This document shows, piece by piece, positions 13,001 to 24,127 of a stretch of DNA of 64,000 nucleotides. The stretch is from Tigriopus japonicus. Taxonomy: Eukaryota; Arthropoda; Copepoda; Harpacticoida; Harpacticidae. The notes below the pieces were generated by a model. That model was not told where the DNA came from. It did no database searches and saw only the letters and a list, made by a program, of their open reading frames with translations. Every line of letters starts with the position of its first letter. Position 1 is the stretch's first letter. Location: contig CM021317.1 of the NCBI GenBank assembly GCA_010645155.1, positions 13,632,168 through 13,696,167 on the forward strand, read 5' to 3'. Both the position numbers and the translations under genes were made by a program.

Positions 13001-16000
13001 GGCAATCGAGATGGAAGGCCAACCGGGGCCTCTTCTTGATGTCCGACAGAAGGCGATGATTTCGATTAGGAGAGCCATCAGTTTGGAGCCAAGTGGTCAT
13101 TCCCATTGGAACGTATGCGGTGTACTGGCGTTGAGAGATGAGAATTATGCCTTGGCCCAACATGCATTCATCAAATCCATCGAGGCGGAAAATAACGCGA
13201 TGGCTTGGACCAATCTTGGGATTCTTTATTTGATGAAAGGGTAAGCAGTGAGCACACGAGGGGAAGAAAAGCCTGATTGATTGAAAGAGATAAGTATGCA
13301 CTTTTTTAAACCTTAAGTTGTAATTAATTACAGGCCTAATTTGTCAAAAAAAATCTCTTTTATGAATATGTAAATTAGATTGATGTTCTGGCTTTAAATT
13401 CTATGGTTGTTGTTGTTGTTGTTTGATTTGTTTAACAAACGGGTTTGGCTGTAACATTTTAAATGCATAATTTGTACTACAATAATTCGATTGGATTTTT
13501 GAGTAAGGGAGAACAACCGTATTTTAAATTGTCTTTTTGACCTTTTGGTCATTTGAAGGACAAGGTCGCTTTTCCTTAAGGTATCGCTTTCAAGTACTTA
13601 GCTTTCGAGTTACGCTCTGTCAGAAATCCATTACCCGTATACCCAACAACCTTTGGAACGGTAATTGTGTATGCCTTTTGTTGACCACCTCACTTCAAAA
13701 GAAAAATGGGAACCAATCAGTTTTCCATTAAGATTATCTCTTATTGTGTTGATAATCATCATCCGACTTGTTATGTGATGAGAGTCCATGTGTTTTCTTC
13801 CCTCACTGGATTTGTTCCAATTTCTTCCAGGGAACACGAGCTTGCCAACAAATCGTTCCAAGAAGCTCAGAACCACGATCCAAGCTATCTTCGAGGCTGG
13901 GTTGGACAAGCATTGTTGGCGGAGACCACGGGTTATGATTCAGAGGCCATGGACTTATTCAGGCACGCCTGTTTTCTGGGAAATGAGCCAGAGGCGAGCA
14001 TTGGTTATGCTAATTGGGTCTGCAAGTAAGTTGTCATTGCTTTGGCTCACGTTCATGATTGAGAGAGCCTCTTACGTCCCTCCAAAGATCTATGGCCAAA
14101 AGTACGGACAAAAAAGCTGAGATTGCAAGGCGACAAAAGAACACCTTTGTCGCATCTCGGTCCTCATATGAATATGTTTTCCGGGGGAAAAGATTAAGAT
14201 CACAAAAATAGCATAGCTATGGCGTGTAAACGAGCGCCTGAAAACATGTTATGACATAGATTTCTACTACTGAGGGGATCTGATTTTAATCTGCTCAATG
14301 TGGTTAGGACTGGAATCAAGCCCGATGAGCTATTACAACTTTGACTTTGAAAAACTATTACCCAGTCATAATGCTACCCTTGGTATGAAGTCTCAGGAAA
14401 TGGGGGCTATTTTTGCAGATGCTCAGCAACACACACTTTCATAGAAATGACAAATATCCAGTTTATTGTTCAGTTTATCGTCAGTCGCAATGAACTAGCG
14501 CACACAAAGCAAATAATAAAACCTAAAAGGCTTTCTATACAAAGAAACGCAAAGGTCTGGATTCTAAGGTCTTCTCTGATTAGAGGGTTTCTTGGGTCCC
14601 ATGATCTGATTGGTCAATGAACAACTTGCGCCAACATGACTAGATATGGCATATCTTAAAAGCTTTTATCCCAGGAAAATTGTTATTAAATAGCTTTCAA
14701 TCCAATAGATACATGTTACAGACGCAAAGTTGCACATTACTATGTATAGAAATTTCAACGTTCCTTTAAATAATTGAATCAATAATGGCACATGACCACG
14801 ACAAATGAGTTCTCATTGCAGCTTATGCAACCGATTTGAAATCCAGAAACGGAGTTGCGAAAGAAGTGCACTTTTGCTAAGCCTTTCTTTGAACGCAACA
14901 GGAATGCAGAAAAATCCAAGTCTTGGCCCTTAGTTTATGCTGAAAAGGAAAGTGGAACGATCATTTTGAGTTCCTTTTTTACTGCGACATAATGTCCTCT
15001 GATAAGTTTTGAATGGCCTTGAAAAGCAAAGGAGGAAGGGATCCCTATTCAAATTCAGAGGCGACTTTTGCACAAAGATCATCCGCATTTGTGAAAAGAT
15101 TTTTGTAGCACGGGGACATCGGTGGCCAAACCATTTTTTAGGCCAAACTTCTTATTAGAACAACAGTGAACCGCAAGTCAAACCTTGTTTTTTCTCGTTT
15201 TCTTCACAAAAGTACCAAAATGACAAATTAAGACCTTTGCTTGAGGAGCGTTATTTTTTCTTATTGACCAGTTCATTGAAACGTTAGAACAAATGACTTT
15301 TGCAATTTTACTCCCTGCAAAATGAAAATAAAATTGCTGACTATAGTCTAAGCTGGATATAAGAATTTTGTCAGCAGTAACGTTATTCTTATTTTTTGCG
15401 ATTTTTGCGTTATTCTTAATTTTGCGAGTTATTCTGGAAAGTGACTTTGTGCACTAAATGTGGATTTCGGTCAACGTCAACATATTCTTATAATGTTAGA
15501 TGTTCTTATATCCAGTATTGTCTTCAGTGTGGTTTTTTAGGGAAAGCAAACTTTCCCAAGAATGACTTGTTTCGTTTTGATTGTCCATAAATATGTACAA
15601 TTTTGTGATTTCAGGACCTTGAAGTCGCTCAAAGATAAGAATAGTCCCGCCCATGCTCACAGCATTTTCTGCATCAAGAACATGTTTGGCATTACCGTGG
15701 CCTCCGATTGTCTTACAAGATACAACGAGGCCATTCGACGGGATCCGTGTGCTTTGAACATGTTGGGAATACTCTTGGAATGTGGCAGGCTTTACAAATC
15801 TGCTCGAATTCATTTAGAAGAAGCCCTACAAATAGCCCAAGACCAAGGCCAATCGGAATGGGTAGAGAAGATCCACACAAACTTGGCCCGGGTGTGCTTC
15901 AAAAGCAAGGACTTCCTGGGATCCATCGCATTTTACTCTCAACTCCCTTCTTCGTTCTTTGCCCTGTGCGGTCTGGCCATTGCTCATTACAAAGTAGGTC

Positions 16001-16806
16001 ATTTCCAAGAGAGCTATGGGAGCTATCAGTCGGCTCTCAATTTGGCAGTCAATAGTGGGGAAAAAAGCCATGTCCTGGCGGCCATGGCCTCGATTGCATA
16101 TCAATTTCAAGGTGGAGAGGGTGCCAAGACCCTCTTGTTTCAATCGTGCCAACTTCAGCCGCCCTCTGTGCCAGGGCTATTTGCTCTTTGCGTCCTTGGG
16201 ATCAAGCAGAAGAATGTCCAACTCATTCAATCAGCCATCGAGGCCACTAAACCCTATGAGGATGATCCCCTTTATGTTGCCGATATAGTAGGCCTGCGAG
16301 CTATTGTGTCAATGTTAGTTCGGGATGACAATGGCATTGAGGCTAGAATGATAATCGCCCGGCAAATTCACCGTTTTCCTCACCTGGCCGGCCTCTGGTA
16401 CACAATGGCCGTTCATCTGATCCATTCCTCCACGATTTATGCCTCTGCAGCCAAGTGTGCCGAGAAATGTCTGGGACTGTCTACCTTAGATATGACATCC
16501 CAGACCTTTGCGTCCACTGCCTCTAACTTGGTCAGCTTAGCTTTGATGTTGGATCAAAGGGCGGCAGCTTCGTCGAAAGAGGCGGAAAATTCAAAAGAAA
16601 AGGCGCGAAAAGCAGCAATGCGCGCGGTTCATCTCTTTCCAAATGACATTGGAGCTTGGAGCCTTCTGTGGTTGACACAGGAGAGTAAAGATAAGAATTT
16701 GGGAACGTTTTTGGCAGCCAAAGGCTGTTCACGAGAGCAAGAAGATGACAGTTTAACGCCGACCTTGAGAAATTGGCTGGGGAAGCTTAACCCAATTCTG
16801 GGATGA
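7027..16806 (+). CDS. SKIC3: SKI complex scaffold, TPR-repeat protein SKIC3 (TTC37)
   Basis: The TPR scaffold of the cytoplasmic SKI complex, which with the SKIV2L helicase and WDR61 feeds mRNA into the exosome for 3'-5' decay. Five exons are inferred from frame continuity and splice sites: 7027-7203, 7266-8675, 12261-13240, 13831-14025 and 15615-16806. Introns are 62, 3585, 590 and 1589 bp. The joined frame has 1317 residues, somewhat shorter than the ~1560 of vertebrate TTC37. TPR motifs are seen at about 5-45 (DYKAALKCCKRALNVDKDNY), 440-525 and 550-690, with more toward the C-terminus. Strongly conserved stretches are VPALKGLGDALIAQAK and YALAQHAFIKSIEAENNAMA in exon 3, and DPSYLRGWVGQALLAE in exon 4. 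The start is ATG at 7027 (MSAAKNALKEAKD), aligned with the family N-terminus; a GTG 24 bp upstream is in frame but unlikely. The first donor (GTCATC) is weak; the others are GTAAG. No inactivating lesion is seen. Confidence 0.93.
8676..12260. other. Large second intron of SKIC3
   Basis: It opens GTAAGTAAATT and closes TTTGCCTCTAG, with phase-0 codons on both sides. It is AT-rich and contains one decayed MITE at about 10523-10810. No nested gene or second element was recognised. Confidence 0.8.
10523..10810. mobile_element. Decayed relative of the AGTGATGGACC MITE, inside a SKIC3 intron
   Basis: It opens AGTGATGGACCAAAACGGCTC, close to the terminus at 278, and is followed by similar CCAAAAC-rich sequence. 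The right end is too degraded to place exactly and no target duplication could be confirmed. Confidence 0.5.
13241..13830. other. Third intron of SKIC3
   Basis: It opens GTAAGCAG and closes TTTCTTCCAG. A short GTT microsatellite lies near 13407-13422. Nothing else was recognised. Confidence 0.8.
14026..15614. other. Fourth intron of SKIC3
   Basis: It opens GTAAGTTG and closes GTGATTTCAG. No gene or transposon is recognised in it. Confidence 0.8.
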
Positions 16807-16935
16807 AGTGACCTAGTACTCGAAAAAAGAGACCATTCGATGTCGGTCCAGGGGGGTTATGCCGCATTGGGTGACACATGTTTATGATATGGGGGAAAAT
16901 TGCGATTGATTGAGGTCTTCAACCTTTTATCGGTA

Positions 16936-16941
16936 AATAAA
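16936..16941 (+). terminator. Poly(A) signal of SKIC3
   Basis: AATAAA lies 130 bp after the TGA stop. Confidence 0.65.
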
Positions 16942-18150
16942 GTCGAATGTTTTTGTTTCAATTCCAATTTCATAACCTGGCCTTGAACTTGAAGGTCGTT
17001 TTGGGAAGACAATTATCTTCAACCTTGAAGCTCAACGTTAAGAATAATTGCTCCGTGTCGTTTAACCTTGTCGTCATTATGTACGACATGATTAATGTTT
17101 TGACTCGAATTCTTAGCAAGTCCCAGTGGTCTAATCAGATGCGTGACATGAAATGAACCCACGAGAAGGTTTGTCTGAAGAGCTTCTAAACAAAAGTCTG
17201 GCTTGATCATTATGGGTGCTATTTCCCAACGCAACTTGAAGGGATATCTGGTCATTTGTTCCAATTGGGCAATTTAGTGTTAGAAAGCAAACCTTCAAGG
17301 CTGTCCATTGTAATCGGGACGATTCCAGTCGATCTGGAAAGTGCAATGCTGACCATGCATGAAAATGGGATTTACGTAGACCCTTGAGTACTCGGGAATC
17401 ATCAACGAAGGTCGACGGAGATAAGTAAATAAGTAGACTTTGGGCCCCACTTCCGACGCTTTCTCCCACGATGGGCAGACACTATTCTATTTTTGGAACT
17501 CCTCTCTTGGGCTCATAAAGCGCTCTTTTGGGGGACAGATGATAACAAATGAGGCATGGAATGATCAAGAATTTGAGAGCGAACTTCCCACTCAGATGAA
17601 TGCATCTCCAATGAATGCTTTGAAAGAAGCGTTATTCCAAAAAAATAGATCACGATTAATGGAGTTCATGTGTGTGCATCTTCTAAACCAGGGGTCGGCA
17701 ACCATCAGAAAACAAAGGCCACAAAAGTAGCTATATTTGCGGCGGGCCCACATTCTCGACAAAAAGGGAGTTACATATAATCGAATATCGCCTCCCCCGT
17801 CCCCCATAATTAGTTAATCAACAACGATCATGAGAAAGAAACAGCGTTGGCGGCCTATATTGGGCGTATTACTATACTATCACCACACACTACCCCCAAC
17901 AACAACAACAAAAGTGCATTATTCAAGGTGGAGCCATAAATCTAAATAATTCCGGATCCTTGCTGGCTTTTTGATTGCTCTGGTTCTGAATTCAAAAAAT
18001 CAGAAATGTTACTGTATCAAGAATTTTGCTTTCTCATGCTTTTGTTTCCACAAATTCAGTAGCGCAAAGAGCTTGAACAATGAAAAGCAGTTCAGATTTT
18101 TCTTGCCCATAGGCCCTTCTTAACTACCTTGAAACATATTTTTCACATAT
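16942..18150. other. Repeat-rich spacer with one hAT-type terminus
   Basis: No gene is seen. At 17689 the sequence CAGGGGTCGGCAACC is a typical left terminus of hAT elements, but no matching right end was found nearby, so this is a fragment. A CAA microsatellite lies near 17895. Confidence 0.5.
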
Positions 18151-18269
18151 ACAATGAAATCTCGATTTAACGATATTGTCCGTCACTCCAAAATGTATCG
18201 TTAAATATCGTTGTCGTTAAATCGAGATTCATCGTTAAATCGGAGATCGTTTAATCGAGATTTCACTGT
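18151..18269. mobile_element. Short palindromic MITE, pogo/Tc1-like ends
   Basis: Left end ACAATGAAATCTCGATTTAA and right end ...TTTAATCGAGATTTCACTGT are inverted repeats. The inside is a run of CGTTAAAT motifs in both orientations. Ends of the form CAGTGAAATCTCGAT are typical of pogo/Tc1-mariner relatives. The expected TA duplication is not clear on the right. Confidence 0.6.
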
Positions 18270-19118
18270 TTTGGCTTGTTTTTTGAGCCTTCTGGTTGTA
18301 AAAAATGGGCAGTCAAATAAAAATCAAAAACATTGAAAATGAATCCTTGAGTATCCTTGAGAAGTAAGCCACTATGCAAAAGCAAATGAATATCTTTTAC
18401 AAAATATACTCTTTGAAATACATTAATAATTAGTTAAACCAATGCATGACACTAATTTTCTGAAATAATTTGTCTCCTTGATTGACGTATTTTTTCCTGG
18501 TTTCTGCATTATGTGAACATACAGTACTTCCACGTTTATTTGTGACACGCAGCACACAACATCGCAATAAAACCAAATTATATAAGAACAATACATAATT
18601 CACCAAGATTTTAAAAATGCAAAAATCTCGTTTAAAGAATCTAGCCCCTTCAACTAGAAAATGCTGAAGAATGTAAAAATGCCTGGGCTGGAATTGGGTC
18701 AATGATATGCAAAATTAATATAGTATAAGGTGATTAAATAAAAAAGCAATTTAGCAAGCCTTTTGCAATTGCAGAAATTAGGACTAAACATTGACCAAAA
18801 CCAGGGGTAGGCGGCCAGTGGGCCGGGGCCCACATGTGGACCCACGGGTGGTCTTCGGTGGGCCCAGGAGCTCCGGGAAAGTCTAAAATAGTGGGCCCGC
18901 GCGCCATTCATAGTTCTGTACTTGTGTGCCCAAAGCTCTTTGATCGTTAATTTTTGGGCCCCTAAACTTACCAACGTCTGTTTGGTGGGCCACTGACAAC
19001 ATGTATATTTTACTCAAACACATAAAGTGTATATTAAAAAATGTCAAATTAAAAGAATAGCAAGTGCAGTCGGAAGCGATAAGGGAAATCAATGTTAACG
19101 TAGGTTGGAACTCTAAAA
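18270..19118. other. Spacer with a second hAT-type terminus
   Basis: No gene is seen. At 18802 CAGGGGTAGGCGGCC, followed by GGGCC-rich sequence, resembles a hAT terminus. No partner end was resolved. Confidence 0.4.
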
Positions 19119-19126
19119 CTCATGAC

Positions 19127-20838
19127 TAGGGACAGGAAGTTAAGACGAATGAAACTGTCAAATTAAACGAAAAAAGACGAATAAAATTGACCGATTAAAC
19201 GAAAAAAGACGAATAAAATTGACCGATTAAACGAAAAAAGACGAATAAAATTGACCGATTAAACGAAAAAAGACGAATAAAATTGACCGATTAAACGAAA
19301 AAAGACGAATAAAATTGACCGATTAAACGAAAAAAGACGAATAAAATTGACCGATTAAACGAAAAAAGACGAATAAAATTGACCGATTAAACGAAAAAAG
19401 ACGAATAAAATTGACCGATTAAACGAAAAAAGACGAATAAAATTGACCGATTAAACGAAAAAAGACGAATAAAATTGACCGATTAAACGAAAAAAGACGA
19501 ATAAAATTGACCGATTAAACGAAAAAAGACGAATAAAATTGACCGATTAAACGAAAAAAGACGAATAAAATTGACCGATTAAACGAAAAAAGACGAATAA
19601 AATTGACCGATTAAACGAAAAAAGACGAATAAAATTGACCGATTAAACGAAAAAAGACGAATAAAATTGACCGATTAAACGAAAAAAGACGAATAAAATT
19701 GACCGATTAAACGAAAAAAGACGAATAAAATTGACCGATTAAACGAAAAAAGACGAATAAAATTGACCGATTAAACGAAAAAAGACGAATAAAATTGACC
19801 GATTAAACGAAAAAAGACGAATAAAATTGACCGATTAAACGAAAAAAGACGAATAAAATTGACCGATTAAACGAAAAAAGACGAATAAAATTGACCGATT
19901 AAACGAAAAAAGACGAATAAAATTGACCGATTAAACGAAAAAAGACGAATAAAATTGACCGATTAAACGAAAAAAGACGAATAAAATTGACCGATTAAAC
20001 GAAAAAAGACGAATAAAATTGACCGATTAAACGAAAAAAGACGAATAAAATTGACCGATTAAACGAAAAAAGATTTTCAACAGACGAATAAAAGTTCCCA
20101 ATAGACGAAAAAAAAAAATACTTGCAAAATGGAAAAAATCGGATTCATTTCCCCAAAAGGCGAATTAACCTATCTTATAAGAAAGAAGAAAAATTAAATG
20201 ATTGTCCAGACGAAAAAAGACGATTAAAGCTGCTTCCACAAAATAGACGTTATGTATGTCCTTATTGATAAAGACCAATCTGTCTGAACTGATCTGATTG
20301 TCAAAAACGGTGAAATCTAGAAAATTTAAAAAAAGGAATTACCTTACGAGCAAGAATTAGCCAGTAGTACATATGTCAAATAAAAACCAAGAGTTAAAAG
20401 TGCCTTTTTAAAGGAACGGTTTTAGTACAGTTATACTTAAAATCAGATTTGCAAATCCAATAATTATGGCCTTTTCAACCTAATAGTAATCTTTTCTTTC
20501 TGTGTCTGTCGAGCAACTGTGCGAGTACAAGTTAATTTATAAGCGTGGATTGTATTTTGTTTGTGCAAAACCGCAACTGACAATCAAATTATTACATTGG
20601 CCCACGATTGGTGGGGTTGAACTTTCTTCGAAGTTTTTATTTGCTTGGAAAATTGAAAAGAAAAAAACGCTGCAAGCGCTTGAAATCTAAGAAAATCCAA
20701 ATTTTTGGCCAATTAGACGAAAAAAGACGAATAAAATTCAAATTAGACGAAAAAAAATTTACGACGAATAAAGGCCAAAAAGACGAAAAAACACGAAAAG
20801 AGACGAATAAGTTTATTCGTCTTAAGTTCCTGCCCCTA
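19127..20838. mobile_element. Non-autonomous hAT-like element containing a long tandem array
   Basis: It opens TAGGGACAGGAAGTTAAGAC and closes GTCTTAAGTTCCTGCCCCTA, imperfect inverted repeats. It is flanked by the exact 8-bp duplication CTCATGAC at 19119-19126 and 20839-20846, the hAT hallmark. Both subterminal zones repeat AGACGAA/AGACGAATAAA motifs. No transposase is encoded. Most of the left half is the 28-copy array at 19176-20071. Confidence 0.88.
19176..20071. repeat. 28 tandem copies of a 32-bp unit
   Basis: The unit runs GACGAATAAAATTGACCG followed by ATTAAACGAAAAAA. Starts fall every 32 bp from 19176 to 20040 and the copies look identical throughout, giving 896 bp. The flanking sequence of the host element contains diverged single copies of the same words (GACGAAT, ACGAAAAAAGACGA), so the array probably arose from the element's own subterminal motif. 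Confidence 0.95.
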
Positions 20839-20884
20839 CTCATGACGATTAACTTGTTTTTTGAACTCTTTGAGTGTTTGCTTG

Positions 20885-21035
20885 TCTCGGATCGGCCTGA
20901 GAAGCAAGTTCCACCATGGAACTTGCTTCCCAGGCCGATCCGAAACAGCCAAACGTGGTTTGGCTCTTTGGTTGTCAAGCTTGATGTGCCAAATTCGGTG
21001 GGCCTTGATCCAAAAGTGGTTGCCAACCCTTGATG
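20885..21035. mobile_element. hAT-like fragment with a 26-bp-arm hairpin
   Basis: CTCGGATCGGCCTGAGAAGC at 20885 pairs with GCTTCCCAGGCCGATCCGAA to about 20943, around a centre of ACC. The following ~90 bp end in GGTTGCCAACCCTTGA, a hAT-like terminus. This part recurs inverted at 45856-45945. Confidence 0.6.
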
Positions 21036-21179
21036 TACACAAAAATTTCAAGATGCTGATTTTGTTCTGTAACTTGTGACTGAGTAAGATAATGATGCGA
21101 TATAATATGTGAGTCATGAATTGGGCAAGGAACAAAAGCAAAGACAAAAATCTGAACTTTTGAAAAGAAAATTGTTTGA

Positions 21180-22534
21180 AACAACTTAGTTTTCACAAAA
21201 TTTAAATGAATAGAAACTAGACAAATGATAGAATAGAATGACTAATTGCTTGCTCGTCCATGTCCAATGCCTGTCTCGTCGCAACAATTTGTAGACTTCA
21301 ATATTCTTTTTCTGTACAAATTGGTACACCCATCTTGAGACTATGAAATAAGAGAGTTGGCATTGTTCTTCATGAAAGCGAATCAAAATATGTCCTTTGT
21401 AGATATAAACGGTTTTAATTAAAACATACGGTTTAATTAAACAATATGTAAAGATGACCTTTGCACGAACTGTTGCTTCATTTTTGTTGGTTTCCAACTT
21501 GCTTTTTACTTATGAGAGGCTAATAATTGAGCAATGATTCTTTCTTGATGCAACTTAAATAAAAAGGACAAGCTCTTGACAATAATTGCAAATTTGTGCA
21601 ATATTTTGTTTGAAAATTTAAATCCCAACATTGGAAATTTAGCATGAAGTTTTAGCTACAAGTAATATCATTACCATGAAGGATGCAAACTAACTATAAA
21701 ACACCAAAGAAAACCCCCCTTCCCACCATATTCAAACATTACACACGTACATACATACTTGTGACTTTTGATCTGGAAGTTACTTAGATAGTTTTTAGGA
21801 ACCACATCATTAATATAATCTGGAACTTGTTTATCATGACTATTTCTCAAACATTCAATTTCTAGGACAACTGCTCTGTTATGGGCACTTTCCTGACCCT
21901 GTCCGACTTTGATCTAAACATTAGTGATTAGGGGCAAGACGATTATTTGGTGTCGTCTCGATCTCGTGCACGTAAAGTTTGAGCAAAAGCACAGATACAC
22001 ACGTTGGTATTTTGAAGTCTGACATCGACAAAAATCATGCAGTTTTGATGATTCGTTGAAAATGAAGGCCAAACGTTCCTCAAAATGCCTGGAGACACAC
22101 AGAGTTGATATGCTTTCTTTCGGCCCGAGACCATCACTATATTGTCCAAAAAGTTTGTTTAGATCAACTAGTACAATGAATTTTCAAGACGAGCCAGGCC
22201 GGGAAACTGCGTATTGACATTTGTTTTAAATCAATACAAGCCAATTCAGCACTAAGCGACAACACTCGCGTACAGGAAGGAACAGCATTTGGGATTTGTT
22301 GACAAGCCTCGAACGAGGGCAGCTGACGCGCGGATTTTTGTAAACATGAGGTGTGCACTTGCCAATAGCAGTATGATTGAAAACTCTCAATTGAGTAACC
22401 TTTAGTGTTGTGTGTATCAATTGAAAATCCGTTAACAAGACAAATAGATAACAAAAATTATTACCAAGCACAACTTTTATTCTTAAAGTGTTTGCAATTC
22501 AAAACAATCTAATGTTTTATATCACAGGAGGCAA
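21180..22534 (-). repeat. 3' flank of glycine-rich gene copy G1, inverted paralogue of 47.94-48.93 kb
   Basis: Read on the - strand, this follows the G1 stop codon and matches the + strand downstream of G2. It has the poly(A) signal (22476-22481), TTGTGCTTGGTAATAA, and then a long shared block down to about 21190. A 218-bp MITE-like insertion interrupts it. No gene is supported in this flank. Confidence 0.8.
21922..22139. mobile_element. MITE-like insertion with TAGTGAT ends
   Basis: It is bounded by TAGTGAT and ATCACTA, and the neighbouring sequence is absent from the paralogous flank near 48.29 kb. Outside these lies a further inverted pair, TTGATCTAAAC and GTTTAGATCAA. The right end on the reverse strand, TAGTGATGGTCTCGGGCCGAAAG in two parts, resembles the terminus of the 278-615 MITE. 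No exact target duplication was found. Confidence 0.5.
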
Positions 22535-23000
22535 TCAATATTTACTATATCGGCTGCCACCACCATTTCCATAGCCATTATTATAGCCACCATTTGAATA
22601 GGAGCTTGTGTGGAAATTTCTTCCCCCACCTCCATTGTATGCTGACCCTCCTTTTGAGAAGCTTGAACCTCCATGAGAGTATCCACCGCCACCATTTGAG
22701 AAGCTTGAACCTCCGTGAGAGTATCCACCGCCACCATTTGAGAAGCTTGAACCTCCGTGAGAGTATCCACCGCCACCACTTGAGAAGCTTGAACCTCCGT
22801 GAGAGTATCCACCTCCTCCATTAGAGAAGCCTCCACCACCATTTGAGAAGCCTCCGCTGCCACTTGAGAAGCCTCCACCACCATTTGAGAAGCCTCCGCC
22901 GCCACTTGAGAAGCCTCCACCACCATTTGAGGAGCCCCCTCCTCCACCTCTTCCTCCACCCCCTGAAAATCTTCTTCCCCCACTTCCACTCAAAAAATTA
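22535..23000 (-). pseudogene. Glycine-rich secreted-protein gene G1, 5'-disrupted copy
   Basis: The - strand frame matches the repeat core and tail of G2: runs of [16 protein letters not shown], then GGGGYSHGGSSFSNGG, ending NFHTSSYSNGG and a final RYSKY before TAA at 22535. The similarity fails upstream of about 22985. The signal-peptide exon, the DLLDRGG motif and the TATA promoter seen in the other three copies were not found. In their place is unusual homopolymer-rich sequence (about 22988-23070), which could be decay, recombination or an assembly error. The repeat frame itself is open, so a chimeric transcript cannot be excluded. A pseudogene or gene fragment is most likely. Confidence 0.7.
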
Positions 23001-23254
23001 CGAAAACCCCGAACACCCAACCCAAAAATAACCAACCGAAAAAAACATCCCAAAACTCCAACCGACCCTGGATGATACGAGGAGGAATAAGTAGGTGCAA
23101 GTTGTAACATTGATATAAATACGTTCATGGCAGTGGTTTGGCTCAGAGGGTGATATGACAAATAATATTCCATTATGTTATAGTATTTTGTATGCGGAAC
23201 AACTTCTGTGACCAATACTTTCCTATTGACGTTGTTGGTAAAGAGTTATTTTAC

Positions 23255-24119
23255 CAGACCTGTTCAAGATACTTTGAAAAAGTATCTAGATAAGATAGAA
23301 TTTTCCGCAAAGTATCTACATAGAGATAGTGTAAGATACTTTCCTGAAAAAGTATCTAGATAAAGATACTTTAAGATACTTTCCCGAAAAAAGTATGTAG
23401 ATAAAGATACTTCAAGATACTTTTCACAAAACGTATCTATATAAGATACTTCTAGATACTTTTCTTCATTATGCATAATGTCAAATTATTTGTGCATTAT
23501 GCACATTGAAAGTGGATGCATTATACATGTTAAGACTTGAGAGTGGACGCATTATGCACATTGAGAGTGGATGCATTATGCACCCTTCCTCAAAGTGGAT
23601 AATGAATGCATCCTCAGATTTCTCACTCAATGTGCATAATGTGTCCACTCTCAAGTCTCAACATGCATAATGTATCCACTTTCAATGTACATAATGCACA
23701 AGTAAATTGACATTATGCATTATGAAGAAAAGTATCTAGAAGTATCTTATCTAGATACTTTTTGGGAAAATGCATAATGCATACAAAACAATGCATAATG
23801 GATGCTTTAACACTAAAGATTGAGAGAACACATTACCCAGATAGAGATAGTTCAAGATAGTTTTCCAAAAAAGTATGTAGATAAAGATATTTCAAGATAG
23901 TTTTCCGAAAAAAGTATCTAGATAAAGATACTTTAAGATACTTTCCCGAAAAAAGTATCTAGATAAAGATAGTTTAAGATACTTTCCCGAAAAAAGTATC
24001 TAGATAAAGATACTTTAAGATACTTTCCCGAAAAAAGTATCTAGATAAAGATAAAAGATAAACTATCTTTTATCTTTTATCTTTATCTTTTATCTAGATA
24101 GGATAATTGAACAGGTCTG
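23255..24119. mobile_element. Fold-back-like element with CAGACCTG ends and 8-bp target duplication
   Basis: It opens CAGACCTGTTCAA and closes TTGAACAGGTCTG, a perfect inverted match, flanked by TATTTTAC at 23247-23254 and 24120-24127. The outer parts are arrays of AAGATACTTTCCCGAAAAAA and GTATCTAGATAAAG units. The middle (about 23465-23730) is a long imperfect palindrome built of GCATTATGCACATT and GAGAGTGGA motifs. There is no coding capacity. The size of the duplication and the CAG...CTG ends fit a hAT-like non-autonomous element. Confidence 0.85.
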
Positions 24120-24127
24120 TATTTTAC

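Noticed and set aside
19176..20071. CRISPR-like array of 32-bp repeats
   Set aside because: There are no spacers; the repeats are directly adjacent and identical. The host is a eukaryote and the array lies inside a transposon with target duplications.
20608..21033. 141-residue + strand frame
   Set aside because: It spans the end of the hAT-like element and an unrelated hAT fragment; the peptide is low complexity and there is no gene structure.
22594..23031. + strand His/Leu/Arg-rich frames across G1
   Set aside because: Antisense readings of the G1 repeat core.
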